From JAICKN01 sp036489565 (GTDB lineage: Bacteria > Acidobacteriota > Terriglobia > Terriglobales > Acidobacteriaceae): 64,000 nt of DNA. The DNA lies in NCBI GenBank assembly GCA_036489565.1, contig DASXFN010000097.1, positions 1 to 64,000 on the forward strand, in the 5' to 3' direction. Below, piece by piece: positions 27,764 to 37,005 of this stretch. The translations under genes were made by a program, and so were the position numbers. The first letter of the stretch is position 1; each line of letters starts with the position of its first letter. The notes under the pieces are model-generated. The model saw nothing but the letters and a program-made list of their open reading frames with translations, was not told where the DNA came from and made no database searches.

Positions 27764-28022
27764 GAAATGGTTGAGCGCGATTGCCGTACCTCCGCAGCAG
27801 CAGAAAATGACCCGCAGTATTAGCCGAAGAGTAGCCGAAAACATCGCTTTTACACCATCTTAGACCGTTCGAGGGAACCAGCTTGATTACGCCTCTGCTC
27901 TGAACTGCGATGCTAGAATTTTCCCATTCTTGGACAGTACTGTTTTCGAGCAACACATGTGAGCTGAAGTGCGATCCCACCTGGCTTTCATGGCATCGTT
28001 CTTTTCGGTTTGAGGAGTATTG

Positions 28023-30356
28023 ATGAGTTCCGGGCCCATGATTCCGATTCACGGTCAAGTCTTCCGAGAAATCCAGCCGAACTCACCTATCGAATTTTCC
28101 CGGCAGCCCGGTTCCTATATTTATGCGCCAGCCACGCAAGAGTCGGGCATTCGAGAATACTGCCGCACTTTACTAAAGCATAAATGGGCCGCATTGAGCA
28201 CTCTGGTTGTCATCTTCAGCGTCATCACCATCGCCACACTTCGCACGACCCCAATCTATGAAAGCGTGGGCACCATTGCGATCACCAAGCCAGACTCCGC
28301 GATCGTCAACTTTAAGGATTCCGCTCCCGACTGGGACTATTACGATCCCACGGAGATGGATACCGAAGTTCGCATTCTGAAGAGTGATTTACTCTCCTTG
28401 CAGGTTCTCAGGGAATTGGGATTGGATAAAAATCCGACGAATGCACCTGCCGGGGACGCGAACGATCTCAACTTAACGGGCACTGCCGATAATCTCGATT
28501 CTCCCAGGACCTCAGCGCTCATCTCCTCTTTTAAGTCCGGGCTGACCGTCGCCATGGTCCCAAATACCCGTATCATCGAAGTCCATTACCATTCGCCTAA
28601 TAAAGAATTAGCCGCGCGGGCCGTTAATACCCTCATTTCAACCTACGAAGAACAGAACTTCAAAACCCGCTATGAGTCCACCATGGAGGCTTCGGATTGG
28701 CTCTCCAAGCAATTGGCCGACTTGCAAATGAAGGTGGAAACTTCAACCGAGAAACTGGTCCAATACCAGAAAGCGCATGAAATCCTCGGGACCGACGACA
28801 AGCAAAATATCATTACTTCTAAACTGGCGGAACTCAACAAGGAATTGACCGAAGCGGAATCCGAGAGGATGCAGAGACAAGCGGTCTATGAACTGATGCA
28901 ATCCGGCGATGCGAACGCCGTTTCCGCCGCAGCCATGGGCGCATCCTCCTCCAGTCCCTCTAAGGGGGACTCTTCGCTTTTGGAAAAGCTGCAAGGGCAG
29001 GACGCCGACCTTCGCATTCAAGCCGCGCAACTCAGTACTCAGTTCGGCCCTTCTTATCCCAAAGTACAGCAACTGAATACTCAATTGAAGGAAGTGTCGG
29101 CGCAAATCCACTTGCAAACGAAAAAAATCCTCGATGGCGTCCATGATGAATACATGGCCGCGTTGCAGCGCGAAAAAATGCTGAGTGCAGCGCTCGATAA
29201 GCAAAAACAGCAAGCGAATGCACTGAACGAAAGCTCCATTGAATACAATTTGCTCAGTCGCGATGTGGAATCAAACCGTACCCTGTACGAAGGCCTTCTA
29301 CAGAAACTAAAGGAAGCGGGAGTTACGGCTGGGTTGCGTTCCACTAATATCCGGAAAGTGGACCAGGCACGAGTGCCGAACTATCCTTCTTCCCCGAACA
29401 TTCCGCGAAATCTTACCTTCGCTCTTGCCCTTGGACTCAGTTCTGGAATAGGGCTTGCCTTCCTCCTGGAAGCCTTGGACAACACGGTAAGAACACCCGA
29501 ACAGGCGCAAGCCATTTCCGGCTTGCCATCTTTAGGAATGATTCCGTTGGGTTCGCGACAAACGGCAAATATTTTGGACCCAGCGAAGCGATTGGCCTTG
29601 GCGGCTTCCAAGGAGGTAGTCGAACTTGTCACTCAATCTAGGCCGCAGTCACAAATGGCGGAATCCTACCGCGCCTTGCGCACGTCTCTGTTGCTCACCT
29701 CTTCAGGAGCGCCGCCAAAAACAATCCTTGTCACCAGTGCGCTGCCGCAGGAAGGCAAGTCCACCACCAGCATTAACTGCGCGATCGTGCTGGCGCAAAA
29801 AGAAAGTCGCGTCCTTTTAATTGACGCGGACCTGCGCCGCCCCAGCATTCATAAGACCCTCGGGTTAGGTCCAAAAATCGGGCTCAGCGATGTGCTCACC
29901 GGTAACGCCACGCTGCAACAGGCGATTGTTCGCTCCCCTGTGGTACCTTCACTGTTCATTCTGGCCGCCGGTACTCCTCCGCCAAATCCAGCGGAGTTGC
30001 TGGCTTCCTCGCATATGCGCGACATTCTTCTCGCTCTGCGAGAACAATACGACTACATTGTGATCGATACGCCGCCCACGCTCTCAGTGACCGATGCCGT
30101 CATCATGTCCACCGGCGCCGATGCCGTAGTCCTGGTGATCCGCTCGGGACAGACTACCAAGCAAGCGTTGCGCCGCTCGCGTGAATTGCTTATGCGCGTG
30201 AATGCACGGGTCGCCGGCGTTCTTCTGAATGCCGTGGACTTGCGCTCGCCGGATTACCATTATTACTACGAGTACCAGGGAAAATATGGAAAACGGTACT
30301 ACCAGGAAGATGCGCGCGGCGACTCTTCCGGGAATGTTGCCTCTACCCCGGCATAG
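28023..30356 (+). CDS. Wzz/BY-kinase fusion: chain-length determinant and tyrosine autokinase
   Basis: The 777-residue inner-membrane protein starts with a Wzz domain: a TM helix near residues 58-76, then TTPIYESVGTIAI. A coiled-coil periplasmic part follows, then a second TM (ALALGLSSGIGLAFLLEAL). The cytoplasmic BY-kinase has Walker A (LPQEGKSTTS, about residues 574-583), Walker A' (LLIDADLRRPS) and YIVIDTPP. The tail has eight tyrosines between residues 745 and 760, the usual autophosphorylation cluster. It controls polymer length and export. GAGGAG five bases before the ATG supports the start. Confidence 0.95.
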   Translation: MSSGPMIPIHGQVFREIQPNSPIEFSRQPGSYIYAPATQESGIREYCRTLLKHKWAALSTLVVIFSVITIATLRTTPIYESVGTIAITKPDSAIVNFKDSAPDWDYYDPTEMDTEVRILKSDLLSLQVLRELGLDKNPTNAPAGDANDLNLTGTADNLDSPRTSALISSFKSGLTVAMVPNTRIIEVHYHSPNKELAARAVNTLISTYEEQNFKTRYESTMEASDWLSKQLADLQMKVETSTEKLVQYQKAHEILGTDDKQNIITSKLAELNKELTEAESERMQRQAVYELMQSGDANAVSAAAMGASSSSPSKGDSSLLEKLQGQDADLRIQAAQLSTQFGPSYPKVQQLNTQLKEVSAQIHLQTKKILDGVHDEYMAALQREKMLSAALDKQKQQANALNESSIEYNLLSRDVESNRTLYEGLLQKLKEAGVTAGLRSTNIRKVDQARVPNYPSSPNIPRNLTFALALGLSSGIGLAFLLEALDNTVRTPEQAQAISGLPSLGMIPLGSRQTANILDPAKRLALAASKEVVELVTQSRPQSQMAESYRALRTSLLLTSSGAPPKTILVTSALPQEGKSTTSINCAIVLAQKESRVLLIDADLRRPSIHKTLGLGPKIGLSDVLTGNATLQQAIVRSPVVPSLFILAAGTPPPNPAELLASSHMRDILLALREQYDYIVIDTPPTLSVTDAVIMSTGADAVVLVIRSGQTTKQALRRSRELLMRVNARVAGVLLNAVDLRSPDYHYYYEYQGKYGKRYYQEDARGDSSGNVASTPA

Positions 30357-30395
30357 GGCGTTTGCCCGCGCAGCGAAGGGCAATGCCAGAACTAC

Positions 30396-31655
30396 ATGAG
30401 GATTCAGGCAAAAAGCCCGGCAACGAAAACTTTTCTGCTGATCTCCGCTTTCCTCCTTTGTTTCCTATTCATCAGCTTCGCGAGCTGCCAATATCTGGCT
30501 TCTGTTCTTGCCGAGCGCAATGATCAAGTGAATTTGCAACGCGCCGTGCGCCTGCAACCGTTTAACGCGGAATATCGCGATCGCTTGGGAATTTATTTTT
30601 CATTGCTGAATCCAAATGCCGCGGCGCAATCATTTCGCGCTGCGGTATCACTGAATCCCTACCGCGCGGATTATTGGCTGGCGCTCGCCAGAGCTTACAA
30701 CTCGTTGGGGGATGTCCAAGCTCAAGGCCCAGCTCTGCGGAATGCTTTGAAGATGGCCCCCACCGATCCCACCATCCTTTGGGAAACAGCGAACGTCTAT
30801 TTCAGCGGCGGCAACACGGAAGAGACCCTCCATCTTTGCCGCCGATTGCTGAACGACCCGGGCCCCGACTTCGGACAGGCTCTGCCCTTCTGCTGGCGGG
30901 TAAAGCCGGATGTGGCCCTGTTCATTTCAAAATTGATGCCTCTCCGGACCGATGCCTATGAATCCTTTTTAAATCTCCTCATTAGCAAGCAGGAAACTGT
31001 CGCCGCAACCAGAGCATGGGGACAACTGGTGAGCCTGCACAACCCGGTTTTGCGTCCCCGCGTATTCGAATACGTAAATTATCTGCTGACAAAAAAGCAG
31101 CCGGACGCGGCAATGAAGGTATGGCAACAGGCTGGCCCCCTTGCAGATATTTCTAACTATCAGCCTTCGCGCGAAAATTTAGTTGTAAATGGCAACTTCA
31201 GCCTGCCAATCCTCAAGGCGGGCTTTGATTGGATTTATCAGAAGAACCGCAACGTCTCGCTCGCCTTGGATCCAGCGCAGCATCAATCAGGGACACGATC
31301 TTTGTCCATCTCTTTCGAAGACGCTCAAATTGAAGATGCCGGTATCGGCCAACTCGTGTTCGTGCACCCCAATCGGACCTATAACTTCTCCGCAAATTTC
31401 AAGGCCCAGCAGATCGAAGGGGCCGGAGGAATAAGATTCGCACTGGACGACGCCTATACCCATGCTCCGATACTTGCGACAGACAACTTGACCGACACCA
31501 GCAATTGGAAACAGGTGAACGGAACCTTCACTGTGGGGCCGGAAACCAGTTTGCTCATGCTGCGCCTTCAGCGGCTTCCCGCGGGAGACGTGATTAAAGG
31601 AAAACTTTGGATTGACGGTGTGCGCTTGACCGAACAGCTGCAACAGCAACCATGA
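30396..31655 (+). CDS. Membrane-anchored TPR protein with C-terminal jelly-roll domain
   Basis: The 419-residue protein has an N-terminal anchor (LLISAFLLCFLFISFASC) and TPR-like repeats (LQPFNAEYRDRLGIYFSLLN, LNPYRADYWLALARAYNSLG). The C-terminal domain (NGNFSLPILKAGFDWIYQK and beyond) resembles carbohydrate-binding or CBM4-like jelly rolls. It lies between the kinase and the polymerase/ligase and overlaps the latter by 4 bases. A scaffold or glycan-binding role in export is inferred. Confidence 0.75.
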   Translation: MRIQAKSPATKTFLLISAFLLCFLFISFASCQYLASVLAERNDQVNLQRAVRLQPFNAEYRDRLGIYFSLLNPNAAAQSFRAAVSLNPYRADYWLALARAYNSLGDVQAQGPALRNALKMAPTDPTILWETANVYFSGGNTEETLHLCRRLLNDPGPDFGQALPFCWRVKPDVALFISKLMPLRTDAYESFLNLLISKQETVAATRAWGQLVSLHNPVLRPRVFEYVNYLLTKKQPDAAMKVWQQAGPLADISNYQPSRENLVVNGNFSLPILKAGFDWIYQKNRNVSLALDPAQHQSGTRSLSISFEDAQIEDAGIGQLVFVHPNRTYNFSANFKAQQIEGAGGIRFALDDAYTHAPILATDNLTDTSNWKQVNGTFTVGPETSLLMLRLQRLPAGDVIKGKLWIDGVRLTEQLQQQP

Positions 31656-32992
31656 CTTCTCCCATCATCCCCGATCAGCGGCAGCAGGCAAATACCGTCC
31701 CTGTGTCGCGTCCCAATTGGATGGAACGCGTTCTAGTCTATGGCCCCTTTGCGCTTTTATTGTTTGGTCCGCTGGCTTTTGGCGCGGTTTCCCCATTCCC
31801 CATTTTCGTTCTTGAGGCAGGCGCGGCGGCGCTTTTTCTGCTTTGGATTGTCCACCAGATAAATTCAGGCGAGATTGCGGTCTCATGGAATCCGCTGTTC
31901 GCTCCCATGATCGCTTTTCTCGCCGTGATTGCTCTGCAACTAGCGACGAAGCATACGGGATATCGCTATGCAACGTATTCCGACGCGATGCTGTACATCG
32001 CTTACGGCTCGCTTTGTTTCGTGATCGTGCAAACGCTACGCAGGACTTCCCATCTCCGCCATCTCGCAACCGGAGTATCCGCATTCGGTTTCGTTATCGC
32101 GTTGTTTGCGTTGCTCCAGAGCGCATCCTCGCAGGAGCAGTTGTATTGGCTGATCACTCCGCATAACAGTGGCTGGGTCTATGGTCCGTATGTAAACCAT
32201 AACCACTACGCGGGACTCATGGAGATGCTGATTCCATTTCCACTCGTGATCGCCTTTAGCCATTTTGCTCATGGCGTAATGAAGCGCCTGGCCATCATTG
32301 CCGCGGCGATCATGGCAGCCACATTGTTTCTTTCCGGCTCCCGCGGAGGCATGATTGCATTTCTTGTCGAGTTGGCTGTTCTGGCTCTTTTTCTGATTCG
32401 GGAGAAATCGCAATCCAAATTGCGCATGACCTGGATGTTCATTTTGTTTCCCATCATCTTGGCCTGCCTGCTCGCGTGGCTTGGAGGAAGCGAGTTCGCC
32501 AATCGCGTGACCAGCATCAAGGCGGAAACGCACACGGAAATTTCCGGCGGCGTTCGCATGGAGATTACCCGCGACGGTCTGCGCATGTTCGAACAAAAAC
32601 CTGTTCTCGGGTACGGCTTAAATACATTTCCGGAAATCTATCCCGAGTTCAAGAGCTTCTATAGCGAATTCTGGATCAACGAAGCGCACGATGATTACCT
32701 CCAACTTCTAATCGAAACCGGAGCACTTGGATTTTGCATTATGATCTGGTTCCTGTGGACCATGTTTTCGAATGCCACTAAAAAATTAGCCGACTGGCCC
32801 GAGAATCTGAACGGGACTCTTGCGCTCGCCGCCATGCTCGGCTGCACTGGGATTTTGGTCCACAGCTTTGTGGATTTCAATCTCCACATCCCGGCGAACG
32901 CCGCCATTTTTTATACGCTATGTACCCTCGCGGCGATGGAACCGCGATTTCGCAAAAACTTTCACCGCGGGCCCAGTCGCACGAGCTCCTAG
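31652..32992 (+). CDS. O-antigen ligase / Wzy-family protein (second copy)
   Basis: The 446-residue protein has about 11 hydrophobic helices and the Wzy_C-type periplasmic segment WINEAHDDYLQLLIETGALG. The start overlaps the stop of the TPR gene (ATGA). Its relatives polymerise or ligate glycans in the periplasm. A locus with two such proteins may separate polymerisation from transfer to an acceptor; which copy does which cannot be told from sequence. Confidence 0.87.
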   Translation: MTSPIIPDQRQQANTVPVSRPNWMERVLVYGPFALLLFGPLAFGAVSPFPIFVLEAGAAALFLLWIVHQINSGEIAVSWNPLFAPMIAFLAVIALQLATKHTGYRYATYSDAMLYIAYGSLCFVIVQTLRRTSHLRHLATGVSAFGFVIALFALLQSASSQEQLYWLITPHNSGWVYGPYVNHNHYAGLMEMLIPFPLVIAFSHFAHGVMKRLAIIAAAIMAATLFLSGSRGGMIAFLVELAVLALFLIREKSQSKLRMTWMFILFPIILACLLAWLGGSEFANRVTSIKAETHTEISGGVRMEITRDGLRMFEQKPVLGYGLNTFPEIYPEFKSFYSEFWINEAHDDYLQLLIETGALGFCIMIWFLWTMFSNATKKLADWPENLNGTLALAAMLGCTGILVHSFVDFNLHIPANAAIFYTLCTLAAMEPRFRKNFHRGPSRTSS

Positions 32993-33201
32993 ATTTACCA
33001 TTCTGACCTCGAGATCGTTGCCTTCCCAGGGGAAAACGCCGCAAAAAATTGCACCCGGCTAATCGGTGAGCGCGTCGTTCCCATGCCCGCCGCTGAAAAT
33101 TAACAACTTAGCAGCACTCAGGCATGGCACTTCGATTGCATTTACACGACCACGTCCTAGTGGGCTTCCCCGGCTCCCAACGGCTCCTGTGAGGGTAGGA
33201 A

Positions 33202-33612
33202 ATGGCATACAAGGAAATCTTCTGGATGGCGTGTGATTCAACCGAGCAGTTGCGGGCGGAATACGGTCCCTTCCACACGCGGATTGAGGCCGAAGCCGAA
33301 GCTAAGAAAATGGGATTTGGCTTCCTTCTTCGCTATGAACACATGATTGGCGACAACGACGACATCCAGGAAGTGCGCTGCATCTTTATCGAACTGCCTG
33401 ATGTGCCGCAACGCGCCTCTCAGCCAACCCGCAAGCTCCACACCCGCTGCGCGAGTTGTGGTGAATCAGCCGTTCACGAAGAAGGCTGGCAAGCGGAAGT
33501 CTGGGCCGACATTCACGAGTTCGAACACTCCCGCCACCGGGTAAGATTGTTCGAACAAAACCGTGCCGATGGATTGAAAGAAATCGCCGGATGGCGCGAC
33601 GCCTGCGCCTAA
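33202..33612 (+). CDS. Small acidic protein of unknown function with a CxxC pair
   Basis: The 136-residue soluble protein begins MAYKEIFWMACDSTEQLRAE and is rich in Glu and Arg. CASCGESAVHEEGWQAE in the middle holds a CxxC pair that could bind metal. AGGAA stands just before the ATG. It is alone between the exopolysaccharide locus and the convergent pgl. I do not recognise a named family. Confidence 0.7.
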   Translation: MAYKEIFWMACDSTEQLRAEYGPFHTRIEAEAEAKKMGFGFLLRYEHMIGDNDDIQEVRCIFIELPDVPQRASQPTRKLHTRCASCGESAVHEEGWQAEVWADIHEFEHSRHRVRLFEQNRADGLKEIAGWRDACA

Positions 33613-33626
33613 AGCCCCTCAAACAT

Positions 33627-33655
33627 CTTGTCATCCTGAGCGAAGCGAAGGACCT
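33627..33655. repeat. Intergenic repeat, copy 1 (tcatcctgagcgaagcgaag type)
   Basis: A 24-bp core is shared exactly with a second copy at 38047-38070, and both lie in short intergenic spaces. The sequence encodes the familiar HPERSEG reading and belongs to a short repeat scattered through many bacterial genomes. It sits in the gap between the converging unknown gene and pgl. Confidence 0.7.
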
Positions 33656-33673
33656 ATGCAACCGGCCGACGGC

Positions 33674-34432
33674 TTATCGCAAGCTTCCGCGCAACCCCGC
33701 CGGTAGCTCAGCCGCTGCATCACGATCTAAAAACCAAAGCAACTTCCCATCAACAGGCATCACTCCCCCCGCGGGGGGTCCTTGCATTTTGTCTTGCAGC
33801 ACTCGCCGCACCGCATCGGCTTTGTCCGCGCCAGCAGCCATAAACATCACGCACGCGGCCTGATTGAGCACCGGATAGGTGAATGTGATCCGAAAGGCGT
33901 TAAACTTCTCCACCCAGTTCGCGATCACCAGCCTGCCCTTTTCGCTTAACCCTTGGCTTCCAGGAAACAGCGAGGCTGTGTGTCCGTCGGGCCCCAGTCC
34001 CAGCATGATGAGATCAAAGCGCGGAAATTCGCCGGGCTGAAGATTGAAAAACTTGATCAGTTGCTCTTCGTAATTCTTGGCCGCTGTCTCCGCATCCTCT
34101 TCCGCGTGAACGCGAAATACATTCTCGGGGCGCACGTTAATTTTCGACAACAAACTCTCATTTGCCATGCGGAAATTGCTCTCTGGATCGTCCGGCGGAA
34201 CATTCCGCTCATCGCCAAAAAAGAAATAAACCTGCTCCCACGGAATGTCACCGGCGGGCAGCCCTGCCAGCAGCTTAAACAAAGTTTTCGGAGTGGATCC
34301 GCCGGAAAGCGCTACGGTAAATCTTCCCGTGCTCTGGATTGCGCTTTGCGCCAGATGGGTAAATTCAGTTGCCGCCGCGGGAAACAAATCGGCCAGATTA
34401 GAAAAAACGCGCACATCTAAATCAGTGTTCAT
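33674..34432 (-). CDS. pgl: 6-phosphogluconolactonase
   Basis: The 252-residue protein of the NagB/Pgl fold has ALSGGSTPKTLFKLL, YFFFGDERNVPPDDPESN and LGLGPDGHTASLFPGS. It hydrolyses 6-phosphogluconolactone in the oxidative pentose phosphate pathway. ATG at 34432 begins MNTDLDVRVFSN and lies 11 bp after the glk stop. The longer upstream extension would overlap glk. It is the last gene of the tkt-to-pgl operon. Confidence 0.95.
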   Translation of the reverse strand: MNTDLDVRVFSNLADLFPAAATEFTHLAQSAIQSTGRFTVALSGGSTPKTLFKLLAGLPAGDIPWEQVYFFFGDERNVPPDDPESNFRMANESLLSKINVRPENVFRVHAEEDAETAAKNYEEQLIKFFNLQPGEFPRFDLIMLGLGPDGHTASLFPGSQGLSEKGRLVIANWVEKFNAFRITFTYPVLNQAACVMFMAAGADKADAVRRVLQDKMQGPPAGGVMPVDGKLLWFLDRDAAAELPAGLRGSLR

Positions 34433-34443
34433 ACAGAAAAAAC

Positions 34444-35436
34444 TCAGGCTGAAACCGGAGACTCCGACTTTGACAGCCCACATTGCGCCGCGCCCAGCAG
34501 CGCGATCTTGTCATTGGTGATCACGTGCACGGGCATGGCTTCCAGCAATGGACGCATTCGCCCTTTATCCAGGAATGCCTGCATAAAGAACGGCTCCGCG
34601 AGCTTGGATAAAATCTTCGGCGCAATTCCACCCGCCAAAAAGACTCCGCCCGTCGCCAGCATCTTCAGGCCAAGATTGCCCGCTTCAGCGCCATAAATGG
34701 AAACGAAAATATCCACCGTTTGCTCGCACAGCGAACACTTCCCTTCCATCGCGGCTCGTGAAATCGCCGCCGCCGGCTCAGTTTCGTGCATCTCGTCGGT
34801 CAACCATTTGGGTTCGCTGCCCCGACCAGTGTCCCGAAGGAAATGGAATACGTTCACCAATCCTGGGCCGGAGAGCACGCGCTCATAACTTACATGCCCG
34901 AATTGCACAGTGAGGTAGTGCAGTAAATCCATTTCCAACTCATTGCGCGGAGCAAAATCAGTATGGCCGCCCTCGCAGGCAAACACATGATGTTGCGTCC
35001 CATCCCAGTGAAGGCCAGCTTCACCCAAACCCGTTCCCGCTGCAATCACCGCCTGATTTCCAACCACGCCCGTCCCAGCATTTAGCCTTACCAGATCTTT
35101 ATCATCGAGCGCGGAAATCCCCCAGCCCGTTGCCTCCAGATCGTTGATCAGGACAACATTTTTCACACCGATTTCCCGCGACAACTTACTCGCTTCAATC
35201 ACCCAAGGAAGGTTGGATGTCTCCACGCGGCCGTTCAGAACCGGCCCCGCAATACCAAAGCAAGCGACGTCCGGCGCAACACCCATGGTGTCCACGAAGT
35301 TCGCGGCAATTTCGTCCAGGCTGGAAAAATTGCGGCTCGGGAAAATAGTCGCCGAAACCAGAGAGAACTTCCCTTTGACTACATCGAAGTACGCCAGCCT
35401 TGCATTGGTACCTCCGATGTCTCCAGCGAGTATCAT
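34444..35436 (-). CDS. glk: Glucokinase
   Basis: The 330-residue ROK-unrelated (Glk/hexokinase superfamily) protein starts MILAGDIGGTNARLAYFD, the phosphate-binding loop. It has NDLEATGWG, GTGLGEAGL and the C-terminal ATGGVFLAGGIAPKI. It phosphorylates glucose with ATP. The ATG overlaps the zwf stop by 4 bases. Confidence 0.95.
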   Translation of the reverse strand: MILAGDIGGTNARLAYFDVVKGKFSLVSATIFPSRNFSSLDEIAANFVDTMGVAPDVACFGIAGPVLNGRVETSNLPWVIEASKLSREIGVKNVVLINDLEATGWGISALDDKDLVRLNAGTGVVGNQAVIAAGTGLGEAGLHWDGTQHHVFACEGGHTDFAPRNELEMDLLHYLTVQFGHVSYERVLSGPGLVNVFHFLRDTGRGSEPKWLTDEMHETEPAAAISRAAMEGKCSLCEQTVDIFVSIYGAEAGNLGLKMLATGGVFLAGGIAPKILSKLAEPFFMQAFLDKGRMRPLLEAMPVHVITNDKIALLGAAQCGLSKSESPVSA

Positions 35437-36968
35437 TTTTCGAAGTTCCTCCAGTGACGGTCATCCCGCTCCAGCAACTCTTCCGATTCCTTCGGCCCCC
35501 ACGAGCCTGCGGAATAGTTGGGGAAATTCCGCGGCGGCAGCGCCTTCCACACATCCAATACCGGACTCACCACGCTCCAGCCCGCTTCCACCATATCAGC
35601 GCGCTGGAACAATGTCTGGTCGCCAATCATGCAATCGTGCAGCAACCGCTCATAGCCGGTGCTGGGTTGCGTTCCAAAATAGTCCGCATACTCAAAGTTC
35701 ATGTCCACCGCGCCGAGCCGCATAACCGGCCCGGGAATCTTCGCCGCAAATTGCAGGGAGATTCCCTCCTGCGGTTGAATATGCAAAATCAACTGATTGG
35801 GCATGAGGTTGTCCACCGGAGTATCGCGGAAAAGCACAAAAGGCGCGCGGCTAAACTGGATTACGATCTGGGTGTTTTGCGCCGCTAAACTCTTACCAGT
35901 ACGTAAATAGAACGGCACGTCGGCCCACCGCCAGTTATCAATCGCCAGCTTCATAGCGACGAAGGTCTCTGTCTTGCTTTCCGAAGGTACGTCCTCTTCA
36001 TGACGATAGGCAGGAATGTGGTGCCCCATGACATTGCCTTCGCCATATTGTCCGCGAACAGTCCTGCTCAGCACGTCTTCGGCACTAAGCGGCTGTATGG
36101 CATGCAGTATCTTTGCCTGCTCGTCGCGGACCGCATCCGCCTGGAACGAAATCGGCGGCTCCATCGCGGTAAGGCTGATGAGCTGCATAATGTGGTTCGG
36201 AACCATATCGCGCAAAGCTCCAGCGCCATCGTAATAACTTCCTCGCGATTCCACGCCTACCGTTTCCGCCACCGAAATTTGCACGTGGTCAATATAGCGG
36301 CGGTTCCAGATCGGCTCGAAAATTCCATTGGCGAAACGAAACGCCAAAATATTCTGGACGGTCTCTTTTCCCAGGTAGTGGTCAATGCGGTAAATCTGCT
36401 TCTCGGCGGCCACTTTCAGCAGTTGTTTGTTCAATGCTTTGGCCGATTCTAGATCACGGCCGAACGGCTTTTCCACGATCACTCGCCGCCAATGCTGGGT
36501 GTTCTCTTCCATCAAACCAGATGCGGCAAGCTGTTCGACAATGGGCCCAAAAAAATCAGGCGCGGTCGCCAGATAAAAGAAATAATTCTCGTGCGTCGAA
36601 TGGTCCTTGTTGACCTTCTCCAAATATTCTTTCAACTTGCCATAAACGTTTTTGTCGCTGAAGTCGGCGGTCACATAAGAAAGACGCTGCGCGAACCAGT
36701 CGCAGATTTTCTGGTCCACGTCTTTGCCCGCGTAGTCTTTGATGTCCTGCACAATTCTCTTGGCGAATTCCTCGTTCGACATGGGATTATGCGCAACCCC
36801 GATGATGGCAAACTCCTCCGCCAGCAACTCCGCTTTAGCAAGATTGTAGAGAGCGGGAATGAGCTTGCGCTTGGTCAGATCGCCGGCTGCGCCAAAAATC
36901 ACCATGGTGCATGGATCGGCAACCCTTCCTCCACGCTGCGTGAGTGGCAACATCTCTGCTTGGGCCAT
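35433..36968 (-). CDS. zwf: Glucose-6-phosphate 1-dehydrogenase
   Basis: The 511-residue protein has the NADP loop VIFGAAGDLTKRKLIPAL and the active-site RIDHYLGKETVQN. The EKPFGRD segment is also present. It oxidises glucose-6-phosphate to the lactone. ATG at 36968 (MAQAEMLPLT) avoids overlap with gnd; upstream in-frame codons would run into it. The gene is followed by glk with a 4-base overlap. Confidence 0.95.
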   Translation of the reverse strand: MAQAEMLPLTQRGGRVADPCTMVIFGAAGDLTKRKLIPALYNLAKAELLAEEFAIIGVAHNPMSNEEFAKRIVQDIKDYAGKDVDQKICDWFAQRLSYVTADFSDKNVYGKLKEYLEKVNKDHSTHENYFFYLATAPDFFGPIVEQLAASGLMEENTQHWRRVIVEKPFGRDLESAKALNKQLLKVAAEKQIYRIDHYLGKETVQNILAFRFANGIFEPIWNRRYIDHVQISVAETVGVESRGSYYDGAGALRDMVPNHIMQLISLTAMEPPISFQADAVRDEQAKILHAIQPLSAEDVLSRTVRGQYGEGNVMGHHIPAYRHEEDVPSESKTETFVAMKLAIDNWRWADVPFYLRTGKSLAAQNTQIVIQFSRAPFVLFRDTPVDNLMPNQLILHIQPQEGISLQFAAKIPGPVMRLGAVDMNFEYADYFGTQPSTGYERLLHDCMIGDQTLFQRADMVEAGWSVVSPVLDVWKALPPRNFPNYSAGSWGPKESEELLERDDRHWRNFEK

Positions 36969-37005
36969 ATTGTGATGAACCTGTACGGAACTGTGTAGCC
37001 TACCG

